Below are positions 11,650-23,921 of a DNA stretch of 60,562 nucleotides, piece by piece (positions within the stretch are counted from its first letter, which is position 1; each line of letters begins with the position of its first letter). This DNA is from Neonectria sp. B-13 (lineage: Eukaryota; Ascomycota; Sordariomycetes; Hypocreales; Nectriaceae): assembly GCA_002682825.1 (NCBI GenBank), contig NOKP01000083.1, forward strand, positions 21,357 through 81,918. The letters are read 5' to 3'. Position numbers and translations under genes: made by a program. The notes beneath the pieces are model-generated. The model was not told the origin of the DNA. It was given only the letters and a program-made list of their open reading frames with translations, and ran no database searches.

Positions 11650-12243
11650 CAACTGGTATCCGCAGCTACGACGGGATCGTTTGGTTCCAATTTCATCCAC
11701 CCCAACATTCAGTCGAGCATTGTGCAAAACGAAACTTGCCTGTTTTAGGACGTCGCTATGGAGCCAACCAGGATACCGTCCGGTCCAAGCCTTGTTCTCA
11801 TTGGCCGAAGTTCAAATAGAAGACCAGGGTATGACGACAGCTTGACAGGGTTGTAACGATATTTTGTAAGCAGCCTTTGTGAGTTCAGGCCATGCTTTCG
11901 CCTTGACATAGATAGGGACGGATGCCTTCTATTGCGTGTTTCATGGTTATGAGTAAAGAAAAATAATGTTCGCAATTGCGATGGGATCGCACTGCTCCTG
12001 TTCACATTCAGCCTAGTTAGCTGCTTTAGGACATCACCGTGGAGCCAGCAAGGATACCGTCCGCTCCAAGCCTTGCTCTCATTGGTTCGAGTCCCAGACA
12101 AACGACTAGGGTGTAACGATAATTGACAGGGCTGTAACGATATTTCGTAAGCAGCCTCTCCGAGCTCAGACCATGCTTTCGTCTTGACAACGGGATGCAT
12201 GCCTTCTATTGCGAGTTTCTTGGTCAAGAGTAAGGAAAAAATA
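11650..12243. repeat. Diverged tandem duplication, about 270-280 bp per unit
   Basis: Two head-to-tail units share ordered blocks. GGATACCGTCCG occurs at 11771 and 12052, GACAGGG-TGTAACGATAT and CAGACCATGCTTTCG-like blocks follow in both, and CCTTCTATTGCG occurs at about 11935 and 12202. Offsets drift from 281 to 267 bp, so small indels have accumulated. No ORF is conserved between the units, so this is probably an old non-coding duplication or a pair of degenerate elements. Confidence 0.7.
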
Positions 12244-12793
12244 GCCTTCTTGGTATACATTGATTAATTACGCTCTTCTCTATCTTTTCATCTAGGTATG
12301 GCTGTATGCATCGGTGTGTTTGAATTTTGATGAAATAAAATGTCCCCGTCGACTGCCTGCGTGAATTCCACTAAGTCCCCGAGGACTCAAACCTGGTGGG
12401 AGCCGGATTCGCATGTCCTATGGGTGTAAATTTACCCGCACCCGCATCGAAGTCAGCCAGTTTTCGCTCAGCAATTTGGGGTGCGAGTCAGTTCCAGACG
12501 GAAAACAAGGACCAACAACCGCATTTTAGTCTCATTGATGCGCGAGCTACTTTATCCGTGGAATGGACAAGGCCCTGTCCCCAGGTTCCGGATCCTGGGG
12601 TATTAGACCCTCTCTCCCCTTCAAGTCCAGACGCCCATGCTGGCATTCAAATGCAGATCCCAGGCCACTAGACGCATTGATCACAGCTAGACTCTTTTGC
12701 CACTGCTATCATCGTTATTTTCTTTTTCGAGTGAAGCCTAAAATCTCGTTGGTGCCTTCCATGAGGACAGTCGCGCGAGCGTACCAGTCTCAG

Positions 12794-13017
12794 CCAGGGA
12801 CAGACATCTATCGAATCTATCGAATCGAATACCGGGCCTTGCCATTCGATTCGATGGCTTGGCATTCGATTCTGGTGTAGCCATATATGATTCGACGCGA
12901 ATCTAGCATGTCTCCTATAGATTCGATATCGAATCAAGCACCTGTCATTCGATTCGATGCCAAGATTCGATCGATTTCGATTCGAATTCGATCGAATAGA
13001 TGACTAATCCCCGTGAA
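12794..13017. repeat. ATCGAATC-rich fold-back, possibly hAT terminal sequence
   Basis: About 220 bp packed with ATCGAATC/GATTCGAT words on both strands. The left end reads CAGGGACAGACATCTATCGA. The right end, read on the minus strand, is CGGGGATTAGTCATCTATTC, an imperfect inverted match. It lies just beyond the 3' end of the decayed hAT gene at 13268-15432, and a CAGGG-like start suits hAT termini. No convincing 8-bp target duplication was found, so it could instead be a separate small non-autonomous element. Confidence 0.4.
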
Positions 13018-13267
13018 GGTAGAGAACGTTAGAGGAAATGGTGACTTGCCAATAAGAGGACCGTCTGACATGGGGTGATCCAAATCTGGTTTGTGTAAGG
13101 GCAATGGGCAACACGAGGAAGCACATGAAGGGAGTATGTAACATAGCGGTAGGGCCCTATAGGAAATGTCCCTCCGGGCGGAATAAACATCATCATTATG
13201 ATCGTGATTTGGGAAGAGACATCGCAGAACAGAGTCAATTTGTGGAAAACAGGTGTTACTAGGCAGA

Positions 13268-15432
13268 TCAGAAGTCGCTCGTGTCCTTCAGCGACGCAAG
13301 TACATCAACCCATTGGTCATCACTTAGGCTAAGCAGCGGCAGCGAAGGCGTGTAGATCCCAGCCTTGCTCCACGATCGAATGCACTGACCCATAGCCACT
13401 ATCTCCCTCCCCAACCGATTTCTCAACGGCGCCATCATAAGCCCTGCGCTGCTAAACGTCCTCTCACTTTCTGCAGACGACGATATGGATACTGAGCATA
13501 TCAACAGCCAGGGTAGACAGCCGCGGGTACCGATAGGCATTGGTCTTCCACCAGTCAATCGGTCTGCTCCTGTAGTACTGACTGTTGACGATATCCTCGG
13601 CGCAGTACCTGGAATATTCATCATCAATCGCTGCCGCCGTGGTCGTCTGTTTCGCCTTGCGTGCGGTCTTGCGGAGGTTGGAAGCGGTGGCAGGTGAAGT
13701 CGTGGCAAATGCCGAGCTGGCGACACTCCTGGCAAGCCTGCGCTCGATGTAATCCATTGAGGCCCTCATCAGTTGTAGCGAGGACCTTGTTATCAACGTC
13801 GCGTTGCCTGTAGCTGTTCTCCCAGATCTGCAATAGCTTCTCTTCGTAGTCGGCTCGCCAACCCTGCGCCTTGCGAGTAGGAACTCGAGACCACAGTTGG
13901 TCGAGGAGACGCCACTTCTTCGCAGGGTTAAAGACAACGGCACCTACCTATGCGGCACTGGTCAGAAGGCCATAGTACTTATGAAGCTTCTTCCACCCGA
14001 GCTTGATGAAAACCTTGAACAATTTACGAGTTCTGTTATCAAGTCCCGCGTAAATGGCAACCTCGATCATCTTCCAGTCGTACCCACTTAGCCGATACTG
14101 CAGAACTGCGGGCTTGGCATTCTCACAGGCGCCCTCAGCTTTCCAGCGGTTCTGAACGTCGTTGAAGAATGTGTTAAGTGCTGGGCGGAGACGAAGGGTC
14201 CTCTCCATCATACGCATGTCCGAGTCCCATCGAGTGGCGTTGTTAAAGACCCAGTGGGGTGGTAGTTCCTTGCCAGATTCCTTGCGTTGAGACTGAAGAA
14301 ACTGCTCACACAGTTGTGGACTCGCTCGTAGCTGAAGGCCGATTTTGTGAAGAATTCCTGGGGCGCCGTTCTGGCTGTACTCCCTGAACGTGGTGCTGTT
14401 GATCTCTTCCGAAGCCGGGTGCGACAACGTGAAGTTTTCATCAGGGCTACTAACAGCAACGTCAGGCTGTATCTCTTCGTCCTCGCCGTCTTCCATCTCT
14501 CCATCCAGTGCCTCGTTGATAGCTTCATCAACCCGTTCCTCATCGTCGTCCTGATCATCGCCATCGGCTGCGACAATTGCAGCCAGGTTGTCCCGCTTGG
14601 AACCGTACAGCAGTGCCCGCACGCAGAGGTTGACGATGTGGCAAGCGCAGCGAATCCGTCGCTCTTCAGGAGACAAGCTGTATTCGAATGCAAGGCCACC
14701 AATACACGTGTGGTTGTTGGCTGCATTGTCGAGAGTGAAGTACCCAACCTTGTTAGGATCATTGATTTGCCAGAATGCAAGAGTATCCGCCACCTCGTCG
14801 GTAAGCGATGCGCCGGTGTGTCGCCCGGTGAAAGGTCGAAGTCCAAGGAGGATTCGGTGCTGGACGAAGTCGCGATCGACGAATTGAGCATTGATTCCAA
14901 GGAACGAGACGAATGATTTTGACGTCCAGCCGTCGAAGGAGAAATGGATGTGGGATCGAGCACTGCGCAATACTTCAGTGACCGGCCCAACGGCGCCTCT
15001 ATACTCAGATTCGAGCATGCGAAGAAGAGTCTTCGCAGAGGGAATATGGGCCTTATCAAGGAGTGGGTTGCCGTAAAGCAGGATCCGCTAGAATCGCTCA
15101 GTATTGACTATCTCGAACGGCAAGTTGTGGTACGTAATCCAGTCGAGAAGAAGAATTCGAAGACCCTTGGCGTTGAATTGTCCACGTAGGTTGCTGAGGA
15201 GGAACTGATGGTTAGGGTTATTGAAGTCGGCGTCGAGGAAATGAGTGATAGTCTGGTTATGCAACATTGAGCCTCCCCCGCGACGGGCAGCTTCGTTCGG
15301 GCTCTTTAAATCAGCATGTCAACGGGCCGCGGACCAGGGGACACCAAAATCCCGTGGGCTGCGCGAAGGTGTTTCTTGATAGAGGCCCCTGTCGAGCAGA
15401 CGAAGCAGAAATCTGACTTCTTCTTGACCCCG
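13268..15432 (-). pseudogene. Decayed hAT-superfamily transposase
   Basis: Reading on the minus strand from 15432, a BED-type finger (CFVC...HLRAAHG) comes first. After a frame break, an N-terminal helical segment contains an in-frame TAG at 15088-15090. The RNase-H-like core shows FSFDGWTSKS and YFTLDNAANN, then RCACHIVNLCVRAL and an acidic insert. A second in-frame TAG lies at 13948-13950 before VGAVVFNPAKKW. The frame then shifts near 13770 and again near 13490, ahead of the dimerisation motif SSSAESERTFSSAG at the C-terminus. These domains are diagnostic of hAT transposases. At least two stops and several frame changes make it non-functional. The 5' end approaches an assembly gap, so the left terminus cannot be defined. 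Confidence 0.9.
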
Positions 15433-15690
15433 GGTGCTTCCTACTTCCTAGGCGCGTGTCGGCCGTTGAGGAATCCATCTCTCACGTCCACGGGCGTCGA
15501 CGAAGCGGTCGGTGGTCGGAGCCCGGACCCGAGTCCCCAGGTCGGCGACGCGTGGGCCAATCCCCGTGTCCGGAGGCCATGTCCGGAGGTAAGTCCGGGT
15601 CTCATCGCAGGGTCACACATCCACAGCACAGAGGAACGCTGCCAATGCTCCGTGGGACATGAATTGGAGCTGACCGCTTGAGCACGACGG

Positions 15691-16436
15691 NNNNNNNNNN
15701 NNNNNNNNNNNNNNNNNNNNNNNNNNNNNNNNNNNNNNNNNNNNNNNNNNNNNNNNNNNNNNNNNNNNNNNNNNNNNNNNNNNNNNNNNNNNNNNNNNNN
15801 NNNNNNNNNNNNNNNNNNNNNNNNNNNNNNNNNNNNNNNNNNNNNNNNNNNNNNNNNNNNNNNNNNNNNNNNNNNNNNNNNNNNNNNNNNNNNNNNNNNN
15901 NNNNNNNNNNNNNNNNNNNNNNNNNNNNNNNNNNNNNNNNNNNNNNNNNNNNNNNNNNNNNNNNNNNNNNNNNNNNNNNNNNNNNNNNNNNNNNNNNNNN
16001 NNNNNNNNNNNNNNNNNNNNNNNNNNNNNNNNNNNNNNNNNNNNNNNNNNNNNNNNNNNNNNNNNNNNNNNNNNNNNNNNNNNNNNNNNNNNNNNNNNNN
16101 NNNNNNNNNNNNNNNNNNNNNNNNNNNNNNNNNNNNNNNNNNNNNNNNNNNNNNNNNNNNNNNNNNNNNNNNNNNNNNNNNNNNNNNNNNNNNNNNNNNN
16201 NNNNNNNNNNNNNNNNNNNNNNNNNNNNNNNNNNNNNNNNNNNNNNNNNNNNNNNNNNNNNNNNNNNNNNNNNNNNNNNNNNNNNNNNNNNNNNNNNNNN
16301 NNNNNNNNNNNNNNNNNNNNNNNNNNNNNNNNNNNNNNNNNNNNNNNNNNNNNNNNNNNNNNNNNNNNNNNNNNNNNNNNNNNNNNNNNNNNNNNNNNNN
16401 NNNNNNNNNNNNNNNNNNNNNNNNNNNNNNNNNNNN
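15691..16436. other. Assembly gap (746 N)
   Basis: An uninterrupted run of N. Any ORF drawn through it is meaningless. It may hide the 5' terminus of the hAT element. Confidence 1.
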
Positions 16437-16994
16437 CAGTCGCTCTGCGACACTGCAACAGGGGTGGCTCATGCAAGCCCAGATGCCCAGATCGTCGACG
16501 CATGCCATGTTCCCGGTACGACCCAACGGACCTCCTGACGCTGCTGTAAGTCCTAATGCTCCCAGAAAAGACTCGACCTCTCAATCCCAATCGAAACCAC
16601 CGGCAATTTTCGTGTTTCCATATCAACTCTCGGCATCATTGTCGTATAGTGTCGTTCTCCCGTGGCAATTATATCCTTTCAAGAAGGTAGCCACGGCAGA
16701 CAAGCCCAGCTCATCCGAGAGGACCGTTGAGGCATCATCAAGGACGGCAGCAGTCCCGGCTGTGCCATCCATTCAGTTTTAGCAGCACTCAGTGCTACCA
16801 CTGGCCAAGGCACGACCTGAAGCTCGCCGTCTGCGTGAACCTCATCGCCGTCCAGGTAAAGACCGTAGTTGTATTCTCATAACGCGCGGGACAGTCCCCC
16901 GGCGAAACTTCAGCGCCCAATTGTCTTCTGTTTGTTTTTTCGACTGCAGTGTTGAACTGGCCTGATTTGGACTGATCTGGTGTTTGCTTCTCAT
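16437..16994. other. Non-coding stretch, nothing recognised
   Basis: No ORF here resembles a family. The right part probably holds the 3' untranslated region of the small gene at 16995-17276. Confidence 0.4.
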
Positions 16995-17276
16995 CTAGCA
17001 GGGAGTTCCGCAGTGGCCGCAGGCACGGCCGGGGATAACCCACACCTCGTTGCCATTCGCGGAGCAAGTTGGACACTTGGTTCCTGGAACCTTGTTGGCT
17101 ACAAGAGCTTCCATGGTTGGTGACGCGTCTGCAAGGCTGTTGGTTGTCTGCCAGGCACACGCAACGTCATCAGGCGCTGAGGGAATGGCCGTAGCAAGGA
17201 ACAGTTCATCCTCTTGACCATTCCATGGAAGTATTTGGGGTGAGAGAGGCAGAAGCTGATATGTAGATGGAATCAT
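16995..17276 (-). CDS. Small protein with a C-terminal zinc-ribbon-like motif
   Basis: A 93-aa ORF that ends with CPTC...VWVIPGRACGHCGTPC, two CxxC-type pairs spaced as in a zinc ribbon and joined by a short strand-forming VWVIPGR segment. The first 60 residues are unremarkable and show no clear signal peptide. Support for a real gene comes from the good ATG context (TCTACCATGATT) and from the pyrimidine-rich leader on the coding strand between 17280 and 17400, typical of fungal promoters. Function unknown. It could be a small intracellular zinc protein; neighbouring genes give no clue. Confidence 0.5.
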   Translation of the reverse strand: MIPSTYQLLPLSPQILPWNGQEDELFLATAIPSAPDDVACAWQTTNSLADASPTMEALVANKVPGTKCPTCSANGNEVWVIPGRACGHCGTPC

Positions 17277-20200
17277 GGTAGAAGGCTTTTCTTGCTAAAA
17301 CCAGGTTGGCTTGACAAGCGTGGGGGAGTGGATAGGGTGGATGGACGGTGGACCCGAGAGAGAAGTTGTAAGAGAGGTCAAAGAGATGATGTATTAAGTT
17401 TGCAATGGTCTGGACTGGCGTAATGTGTGGGGGCAAAGATGGGATTTATGGTTTTGCGATGAGGGCCGACGAGGAGCGGAGAGGACGGGCTAAGAAACGA
17501 GTCTGTATGACATTGTCGTCGGGCGATGCCTCGCGAGGCCGGGAAGGGTAAGGTCAAGGAGACGAGTACGGGTGTGGTGAAAGCTTCAATACGTGCTCCG
17601 GACCCTGCGTAAGGTTAATGTGGGTTTCGATGGCATCTGATGCTCGTTTGATGGTCCGGCCCAGGTCTGGGTAGGTAGGCATGCTGGATGCCGGTGGCGG
17701 CGGGGGGCAGCAACAGACCTGTCATATCGGCTGCTGTGAGACTCGGGCCTGTCATTAGTTACTAGATCCTTCTGTGGCGCCCTTGGGAAACACTGGTCCG
17801 CCCGAACGAGGGGCGTGGTCGGTTTGTCTGTGTCTGGTGTGTAGCAGGGAACTAAACCTGTCCTCTACTCGTTCCTTGTCGGGTTTTTTTTTTGGTTGTC
17901 TTGTGGCTTGTGGAGGCGTGTGTAAGGACGTGTAAAACTTCAGGAAAAGTGCGTCAAGTACCTCCCTCCGAAGAGCTTGCGGGTATGTATGCCGGCAGCT
18001 TCTGACGCAATCCAGGAATCAAACGGTGCGAGCATCGAGACATGTTGAGCGGTAAGGGTAGCGACCGGACCGGGCGCGAGGAAAGGGGGGTTCAGCGGGA
18101 GGGAAATGGAGATGGGGTGTACCGTGAGAAAAGCAAAGATGTGACTGCTCGTCTGGCTCCAAAGTTGAGGGCCACGATGCTTGGGAGAAGAGAGGAGTTC
18201 ACGACTGCACGCTGCTGAATCTGACAGATCACGGTAGGGAAGCACGTGGGAATTTACGCAAGTGCGGCGGTACGACGCACACGGGCAGGGAGGGTCAGCC
18301 ATGTTACAAGGTGCCCCGTACCTGATCGAGGAGGAACCATGGTGACAGTCAGGCTGGAGCCTTGCACCTTGCGCCTTGTAAACGTCGATGGCCGAGGTCG
18401 TAAGCATCCCGCTCCACAGGCGATCTCGAGATATATCGCCCAGCTTCAACCCCGGAACCTGGAGGGGAGTGCGCCGCGTCGGTGGAATATATGAACCCCT
18501 GGAGGCTACCGGGAAGCCAAGGCTAACAGGAGGCCCCTCCACCACTCCCAGTGCAGAAAACCCACTCTCCTCCCTTGAAAGGATCGCTGGTGGCCAGGCA
18601 ATCTCACCGATGAGCTGGAGCTGGCGGCTCCACATCTCCACACCCACACATGCCGAGAGGAGGCATCAGGTCCACCTCCAATTCTGCAGCCAACACACTC
18701 TGTGACCAGCATTTTCGTGGTAAGATATGGTTGAGACTGCAGTGCGAGACGAGGGGGCAAGGATGAGGCCCCGAATGATTAAAGTTGAGAAAATCATCGA
18801 GTCCATCGAGTCCAGAACCGTGAGCCCCCGTCAACGGTACCACCGCCCACGCCAGTGACTGCCAGTGGGTGCCGGGATACTAGTTCAGCTTACTGGGTCA
18901 CAGGCGTAAAATGGGCTTCCCTTTGGAAGGGATGCTCCTGCAGCCCCGATTGGCTGCGTGGGTTTCTCAGCCGCCAAGTGCCGCTGACGTCGTCTCGCCC
19001 AGCTGCGAGGAACATGGCAGGCTGAAAGGATAGAAGGTTTAGCGGCGCATCGGCTAAGCCTTCAGTGCATCTGTCGCGATCTGGGTCTGCATCCATCGCC
19101 TGATTATCTAACCCCTCTAGCTAGGTTAGGGATATAGTTTAGTAGCTGGAGATCGAAGGGCAAGCAAGAGGACAGTCGCAGGTTGATTGGGGCTGGCTCG
19201 TATGTTTCGTACCTTAGGCAGGGCTGTAACATCCAGCTGTGGGTTCGTCATCGTTCTGCAGCAGGTGAGGGCGAGGTGCACCGACCTTCTCCCAGGGCTG
19301 TCGGGACCTAGGTCGGGACCCAAGGCTTTGTACGGTGTCTATGCCGGTCAAGGCCTCCGGCTCGCTTTACTGGTCAAGACCTTGCAGCCGAAGCGGCATG
19401 CCAGACAAGGCAAAAGGCAAGGGAGAAGGCGGGAGAGGCAAATAACGCCAATGCCGTTACACGGTACTTGGTACACCTAAATTTAGCGTCCAACGTTGAG
19501 CAGCCACGGCGGGTTTCGCGCTTCCCACGTAATTGGTGGCTGACTGAACACTGGCCAGCGCCCACCGATCACCGATCGACCACTGATTCCACACGGGCCG
19601 ACAACGCCGGCAGCTAGTAGGACGACCCGCATGCCGAGATTGCGGGCTATTACAGTCGCAGGCAGCACCTAGCCCTCAGGTACGTGGTAAGCCGGAAGCT
19701 TAAGGTCATGTAGTGGAAGGAAAGTATGGAAGGTAGCCAAACTTGCCTCTGGGGCAGTGGATAAAGGCTAGCTCCCGTCTGCTGGGTACAGTGGTGTACT
19801 ACCTATGTAGGACAGGTCTTGGCGAGTGTTACAGGGGTAACTACATTGTATTGCGCACCGTAGGTACCTTAGGTAAGCTCCGACAGACGACACCCTCCCC
19901 CTCCCTCCACTGTAAAATGAAAGAGAAAAAAAGCCTGTCCGTGCTCTGAGCTCTTGCCGCCTGGTGTCCAGGTACCCCGTCCCTTCCCGTCTGCAATCAC
20001 ACCGTTACATTGCATCTGTCCATCCCATCCCACGTCTAATTAGATCTCACAAATCCAATCTCATCTCATCAATCTCGTCCCTCCCATCAGACCCTCGCTC
20101 AACCCACTCAACCCACCCCTCCCAAGACCAAGACCAAGACTCCCAAGAAATCCTCCACTCTTCACCCGCTCATCATGCAGACATGCCTCCTCTTCCCCCC

Positions 20201-22037
20201 CAATCCCATCTCACATGCCCTAGGCTGTCCCAAAGCCAAATCTGCTTGCATCCATCCGTACTTCCTCCAACCTCGATCCTCCAGCACCCTCTAAGTAACC
20301 CACCCCGCCGCCGCCCCTCCAGACGCTCCGGACCGTCTAGATCAGTCCCTCTCCGCCTTTTCCCAACAAAAAAAAAAGTTGCTCTTTCAGATCAGCCCTT
20401 GCTTCTTTTTCATGTTCAAGTGATGCCTCGATATTGCTTTTTTACTCACCGGGTCCCAGCAACCTACCGCACACGCCCCTCGGCACTGACGCCACTTCCT
20501 GTCGAGTTGTGAGTCGCAAGGACTAACCTACCGACATTTCCATTTCCCTCGGCCGAAATCGAATTACTGTCAGTGACGTCGAACCCACAGCGAACGTCAT
20601 GTGTTCCACAACTGCCACAATTCCAACGGTTCCTTCTCATCTCGTCCAATCAAAAAGCCTCAGGACCAGTTCACCACAGCTGTATCCGTGACGCCACATC
20701 GGGGGCATCCTTTCATCCAGTTCGTTTTACGACATGCTATGCATTAAGTGCTCCGTCTTCATAGGCTGCAGCTTGGTCGGTCTATCACCAACGCCTCCCC
20801 ACTCTACGGCCTAGCCCAGGGGCCAAGAAGTTAGAAGCCCAGGACGCAAGCACACAACCACCAAAATACCCCAAGCAGATGGGGCTCATCTTCCAGTGCA
20901 TGCACCATCGTTCTCCGCAGCCCTCTATTCCTCCCTTCCGACTACATCTTGCCACCCCGTGATCAACTGCCGGCCGGCCGCAGGAGCAGCACATGACTAC
21001 CTACAGAGGTAATCTTGGTAATGTACGAATAGCTCCAAGTCTCTGATGTTCACCACCACCAGCGTCATTCTCCCGCGTACTACCATCCGACGAGACCGCC
21101 ATTTTGACTTTTGGGGTCACTGAACACTTGTATACTGCATACCACGTCACCAGGTAGGAATTCGTCGGCATGTCTACGGGGCACGATTTCATGATTTGTC
21201 AACTTTCAACCCTCGTCCCGCATTTGCCGGACAGAAACCGCCCATGACGGCCACCAGTTCATCCCGCCCCAGATATCTGGGTTTCTTTTTTGGCTATCTC
21301 GACCGCCTAAGACGCGCAAGCTCCGCTCAGCCTGTAAACCCGGTCATTATTAGGTACGCCTCTGGCGCTCTTGAGTTGACCGGTGAGGCCTACGACGTCG
21401 TATTCTGCCACCACGGCACACTGCAAAGGTGACGTGCCAGTCCTCACATTACGATCCTCTCGTTTGGCGATCGACCCGGTGAGTACGCAGCAGTCAGTGA
21501 GATAAAGCAGCATCTACCGATCTGAGTCAAGTGACTCGTCACTGCCTCTGTCTGGATCGTTCTGTGTCACCCTTTGCCCACGTCGCCATCCAAGCCATCA
21601 TCCATCTCGTTGGTCAAAGCCCATCGGACGTCCCCGATGGAGTGATACAAATCTCTAGTTGCAGCCCGGGAGGTAGGTCCCTCATAAGCGCTAGCAGGCC
21701 ATCATGCATTGTGCCGCTATAGCCCTGAAGATGTGAGTAACAGCGTTGACAGCCCCTTGCTTTGCCTCTACTCGCGTGGAGCAACCCGTCCTATCGTATC
21801 CAGGGTCGTGGTTTTGAGTAACAATGACGATCGACTGTCGTCATTATTGGCCTATCCTGTGGTAGTCCTCGGTGAGCGACCACCCGCTGGCCAATGAGAG
21901 CCTGCTTCTTTTTGAAAAAGGCAAGACATTTAGACCCAAATCGGAAACAATAACTGTTATGAGAATGCCCGCAAGCCATGTTTCGTACGTTGGAATAGCA
22001 CCCCTGCTCGCATGTGCCGGGCCGCAGTGTTCTAGAC
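17277..22037. other. Long stretch without recognisable genes
   Basis: About 4.8 kb of mixed GC content. ORFs are short and overlapping on several frames. A pyrimidine-rich block at 19890-20450 resembles a fungal promoter or leader, but no credible coding exon follows it. 17880-17900 holds a T-run near the upstream region of the zinc-ribbon gene. No transposon domain, tRNA or other RNA gene was recognised by eye. Confidence 0.4.
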
Positions 22038-22143
22038 GCAACAACTTCCATGGTCTATGAAGTAGGTGTGCAACAACTTCCATGGTCTATGAAGTAGGTG
22101 TGCAACAACTTCCATGGTCTATGAAGTAGGTGTGCAACAATTG
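22038..22143. repeat. 32-bp tandem repeat, 3.3 copies
   Basis: Units start at 22038, 22070 and 22102 with the core GCAACAACTTCCATGGTC, nearly perfect, and a partial unit starts at 22134. It lies just upstream of the MULE-derived insertion. Confidence 0.9.
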
Positions 22144-22442
22144 CCTAAACATCACGGACCGGTCAGTCGTCCGTCTCCCCAGCCGAGTCGGAGCGGAACA
22201 CCCCCGGAATTGCCTCACATGATCGGCAAGGCTTGCTTTGCGTCGCCCGATGGGTTGCAAGACGGGAGAGAGGCACAGAGAAGGTGGCGAGAGGATATGC
22301 TATTTTGTAGGAGCATAACCGCTGATCGAAACTTATACCGACGCTAGGCTCACGTCTCTTTGTCTACCGTTGCCGCCTCATGCTAATCACCATGCCCTGA
22401 CTATATATGGGTCTCGTCACCAGCCCTACTACTACTGTACCA

Positions 22443-22504
22443 AGGGTGCACTGTATTTTGACAAAATACACACAAACTGGCTCGTGCACGCATTCACATC
22501 CCTT
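22443..22504 (-). repeat. Partial short fold-back element, interrupted by the MULE
   Basis: This segment, containing GTATTTTGACAAAATAC and ACACAAACTGGCT, matches the minus strand of 59508-59591 almost base for base up to CACATCCCTT. It stops where the MULE inverted repeat begins. The other half is not found on the far side of the MULE. Confidence 0.75.
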
Positions 22505-23575
22505 GGGCGATCAATAGGGGGACGGGTACCCGTCCTTCTAAAAATGGACGGGGCCCGTCCCAATTACCACATTAAGTATAGCGCCTCCGCTGTCGGGCTT
22601 CCCAGCGCGCCGATTATCAGGTCACCAAACGAACAGACATTTCATGAACGTGTATCAAAGTTCGAGCAAAAATATCTTCCGGGCTATATCGAAGAAGTAA
22701 GATATGTCAAAACAAACTGGCTTGATCAATACAAAGAGAAGCTAGTAAAAGCTTGGGTTGATCGACATCTTCACTTTGACAACGTCGTTACTTCACGAGT
22801 CGAAGGTATTCATTGGTTACTTAAGAGCCATCTTAAAGTATCTATATTGGACCTATTCGAAGCTTGGAGGTCAATTAAACATGCATTACTCAACCAACTC
22901 GCCGAGTTGAAGTCTAACCAAGCTAAGCAGCAAATTCGGACACCTATCGAGCTCTCTGGAGTACTATATAGTGCAGTACGTGGTTGGGTGTCTTACGAAG
23001 CTTTACGGAAGGTCGAACAACAATGGAAACTATTGTTTAGCAAAGACCCCCCTCCCTCGCCGACCTGTACAGGCTCTTTCACGCGGCCTCAAGGACTACC
23101 CTGTGTTCACAAACTGGAACGTTTATTGACTCAGGACCGGGCTCTCAGGACAAAGCAGAGACTGATAGTATTGAAGCTCGGGTAGCTCAAGAGACGGAAA
23201 ATGGGCCATTAGTCACTGACAGAAGAGGCATGGGTGAGCTTTGGGAAATGGCACAACGGGATATTGATGAACAAGCAGCCTTGTACTCGGCCATGGAGCA
23301 AGAGGAAAGCTGTATTGTAGTCCAACTATAGCATTTACTGATTTTTATTAAGATCACTGGCTTTAATACATAAAGACTGTATAACTGTATGCTAATGACT
23401 ACTCAGGAGTACTAGCATAAGCAAAATGGATATCTAGTCAAGTCACATATCCAGGCAGTTGAACGCGACGGGTGTTGGGAAGTCCGACAGCGGAGGCGCT
23501 ATACTTAATGTGGTAATTGGGACGGGCCCCGTCCATTTTTAGAAGGACGGGTACCCGTCCCCCTATTGATCGCCC
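22505..23575 (+). mobile_element. MULE-derived element with 99-bp terminal inverted repeats
   Basis: The left terminus 22505-22603 and the right terminus 23477-23575 are inverted copies with only one mismatch that I can see. They begin GGGCGATCAATAGGGGGA and contain internal palindromes around GACGGGTACCCGTC. Inside is the C-terminal part of a MULE transposase. Long terminal repeats of this kind are typical of Mutator-like elements. The expected 9-bp target duplication is absent (flanks acatccctt and gtactagat), which suggests a rearranged or recombinant insertion. Near-identical termini point to recent activity. Confidence 0.85.
22640..23330 (+). pseudogene. C-terminal fragment of a MULE (Hop-like) transposase
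   Basis: Residues such as TNWLDQYKEKLVKAWVDRHL, then HFDNVVTSRVEGIHWLLK and the downstream GSFTRPQGLPCVHKLERLL, follow the order seen at the end of MULE transposases, including the SWIM-like Cys/His segment. The catalytic N-terminal two-thirds is missing. The original frame ends at 23185, but coding resemblance continues one frame over to a TAG near 23330 (ELWEMAQRDIDEQAALYSAM), so there is also a frameshift. It cannot encode an active enzyme. Confidence 0.85.
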
Positions 23576-23911
23576 GTACTAGATACCCTTGCCGATCATG
23601 TCGGAAAAGAGCTGGGTAATGACGGCGGCAGCGAGTGCCTTAGCCGCGAACGCGATGGTGGTTGTGCGAAAACTCTGATGGCTGAGGGAAATGGGGGCAT
23701 GGGGAGGATGAGAAGGGTATAAATTCCTTTTTGGTATTGAGCGAAATTCTCATTGCCCGACGCAGGCATGTTGTTACACTTTGTGATAAATTAAGACTCA
23801 TAGAAGCTTTTGATTTTCTATCTAATGGAGGGTCCATGACAGCTCCTTTATGCACAGAGAGGTCTTGTTGCTAGAGGGGCTGTTGTGAGGTCCTTGAAAC
23901 AGTTGGTAAGG
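23576..23911. other. Spacer, nothing firmly recognised
   Basis: This stretch separates the MULE from the palindromic element. It may belong to the same decayed piggyBac-containing unit that continues after 24350, because the palindromic element appears inserted in between. Confidence 0.3.
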
Positions 23912-23921
23912 ATCTGACGGC

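Noticed and set aside
15441..16626. Long ORFs across the N run
   Set aside because: They consist mainly of unknown residues translated from N and have no meaning.
17940..18647. 235-codon minus-strand ORF
   Set aside because: No recognised motif, overlapping ORFs on both strands, and no codon or promoter support.
19964..20512. 182-codon plus-strand ORF
   Set aside because: Composition is pyrimidine-rich leader sequence (Ser/Pro/His-rich translation) without a domain; better explained as promoter-like DNA.
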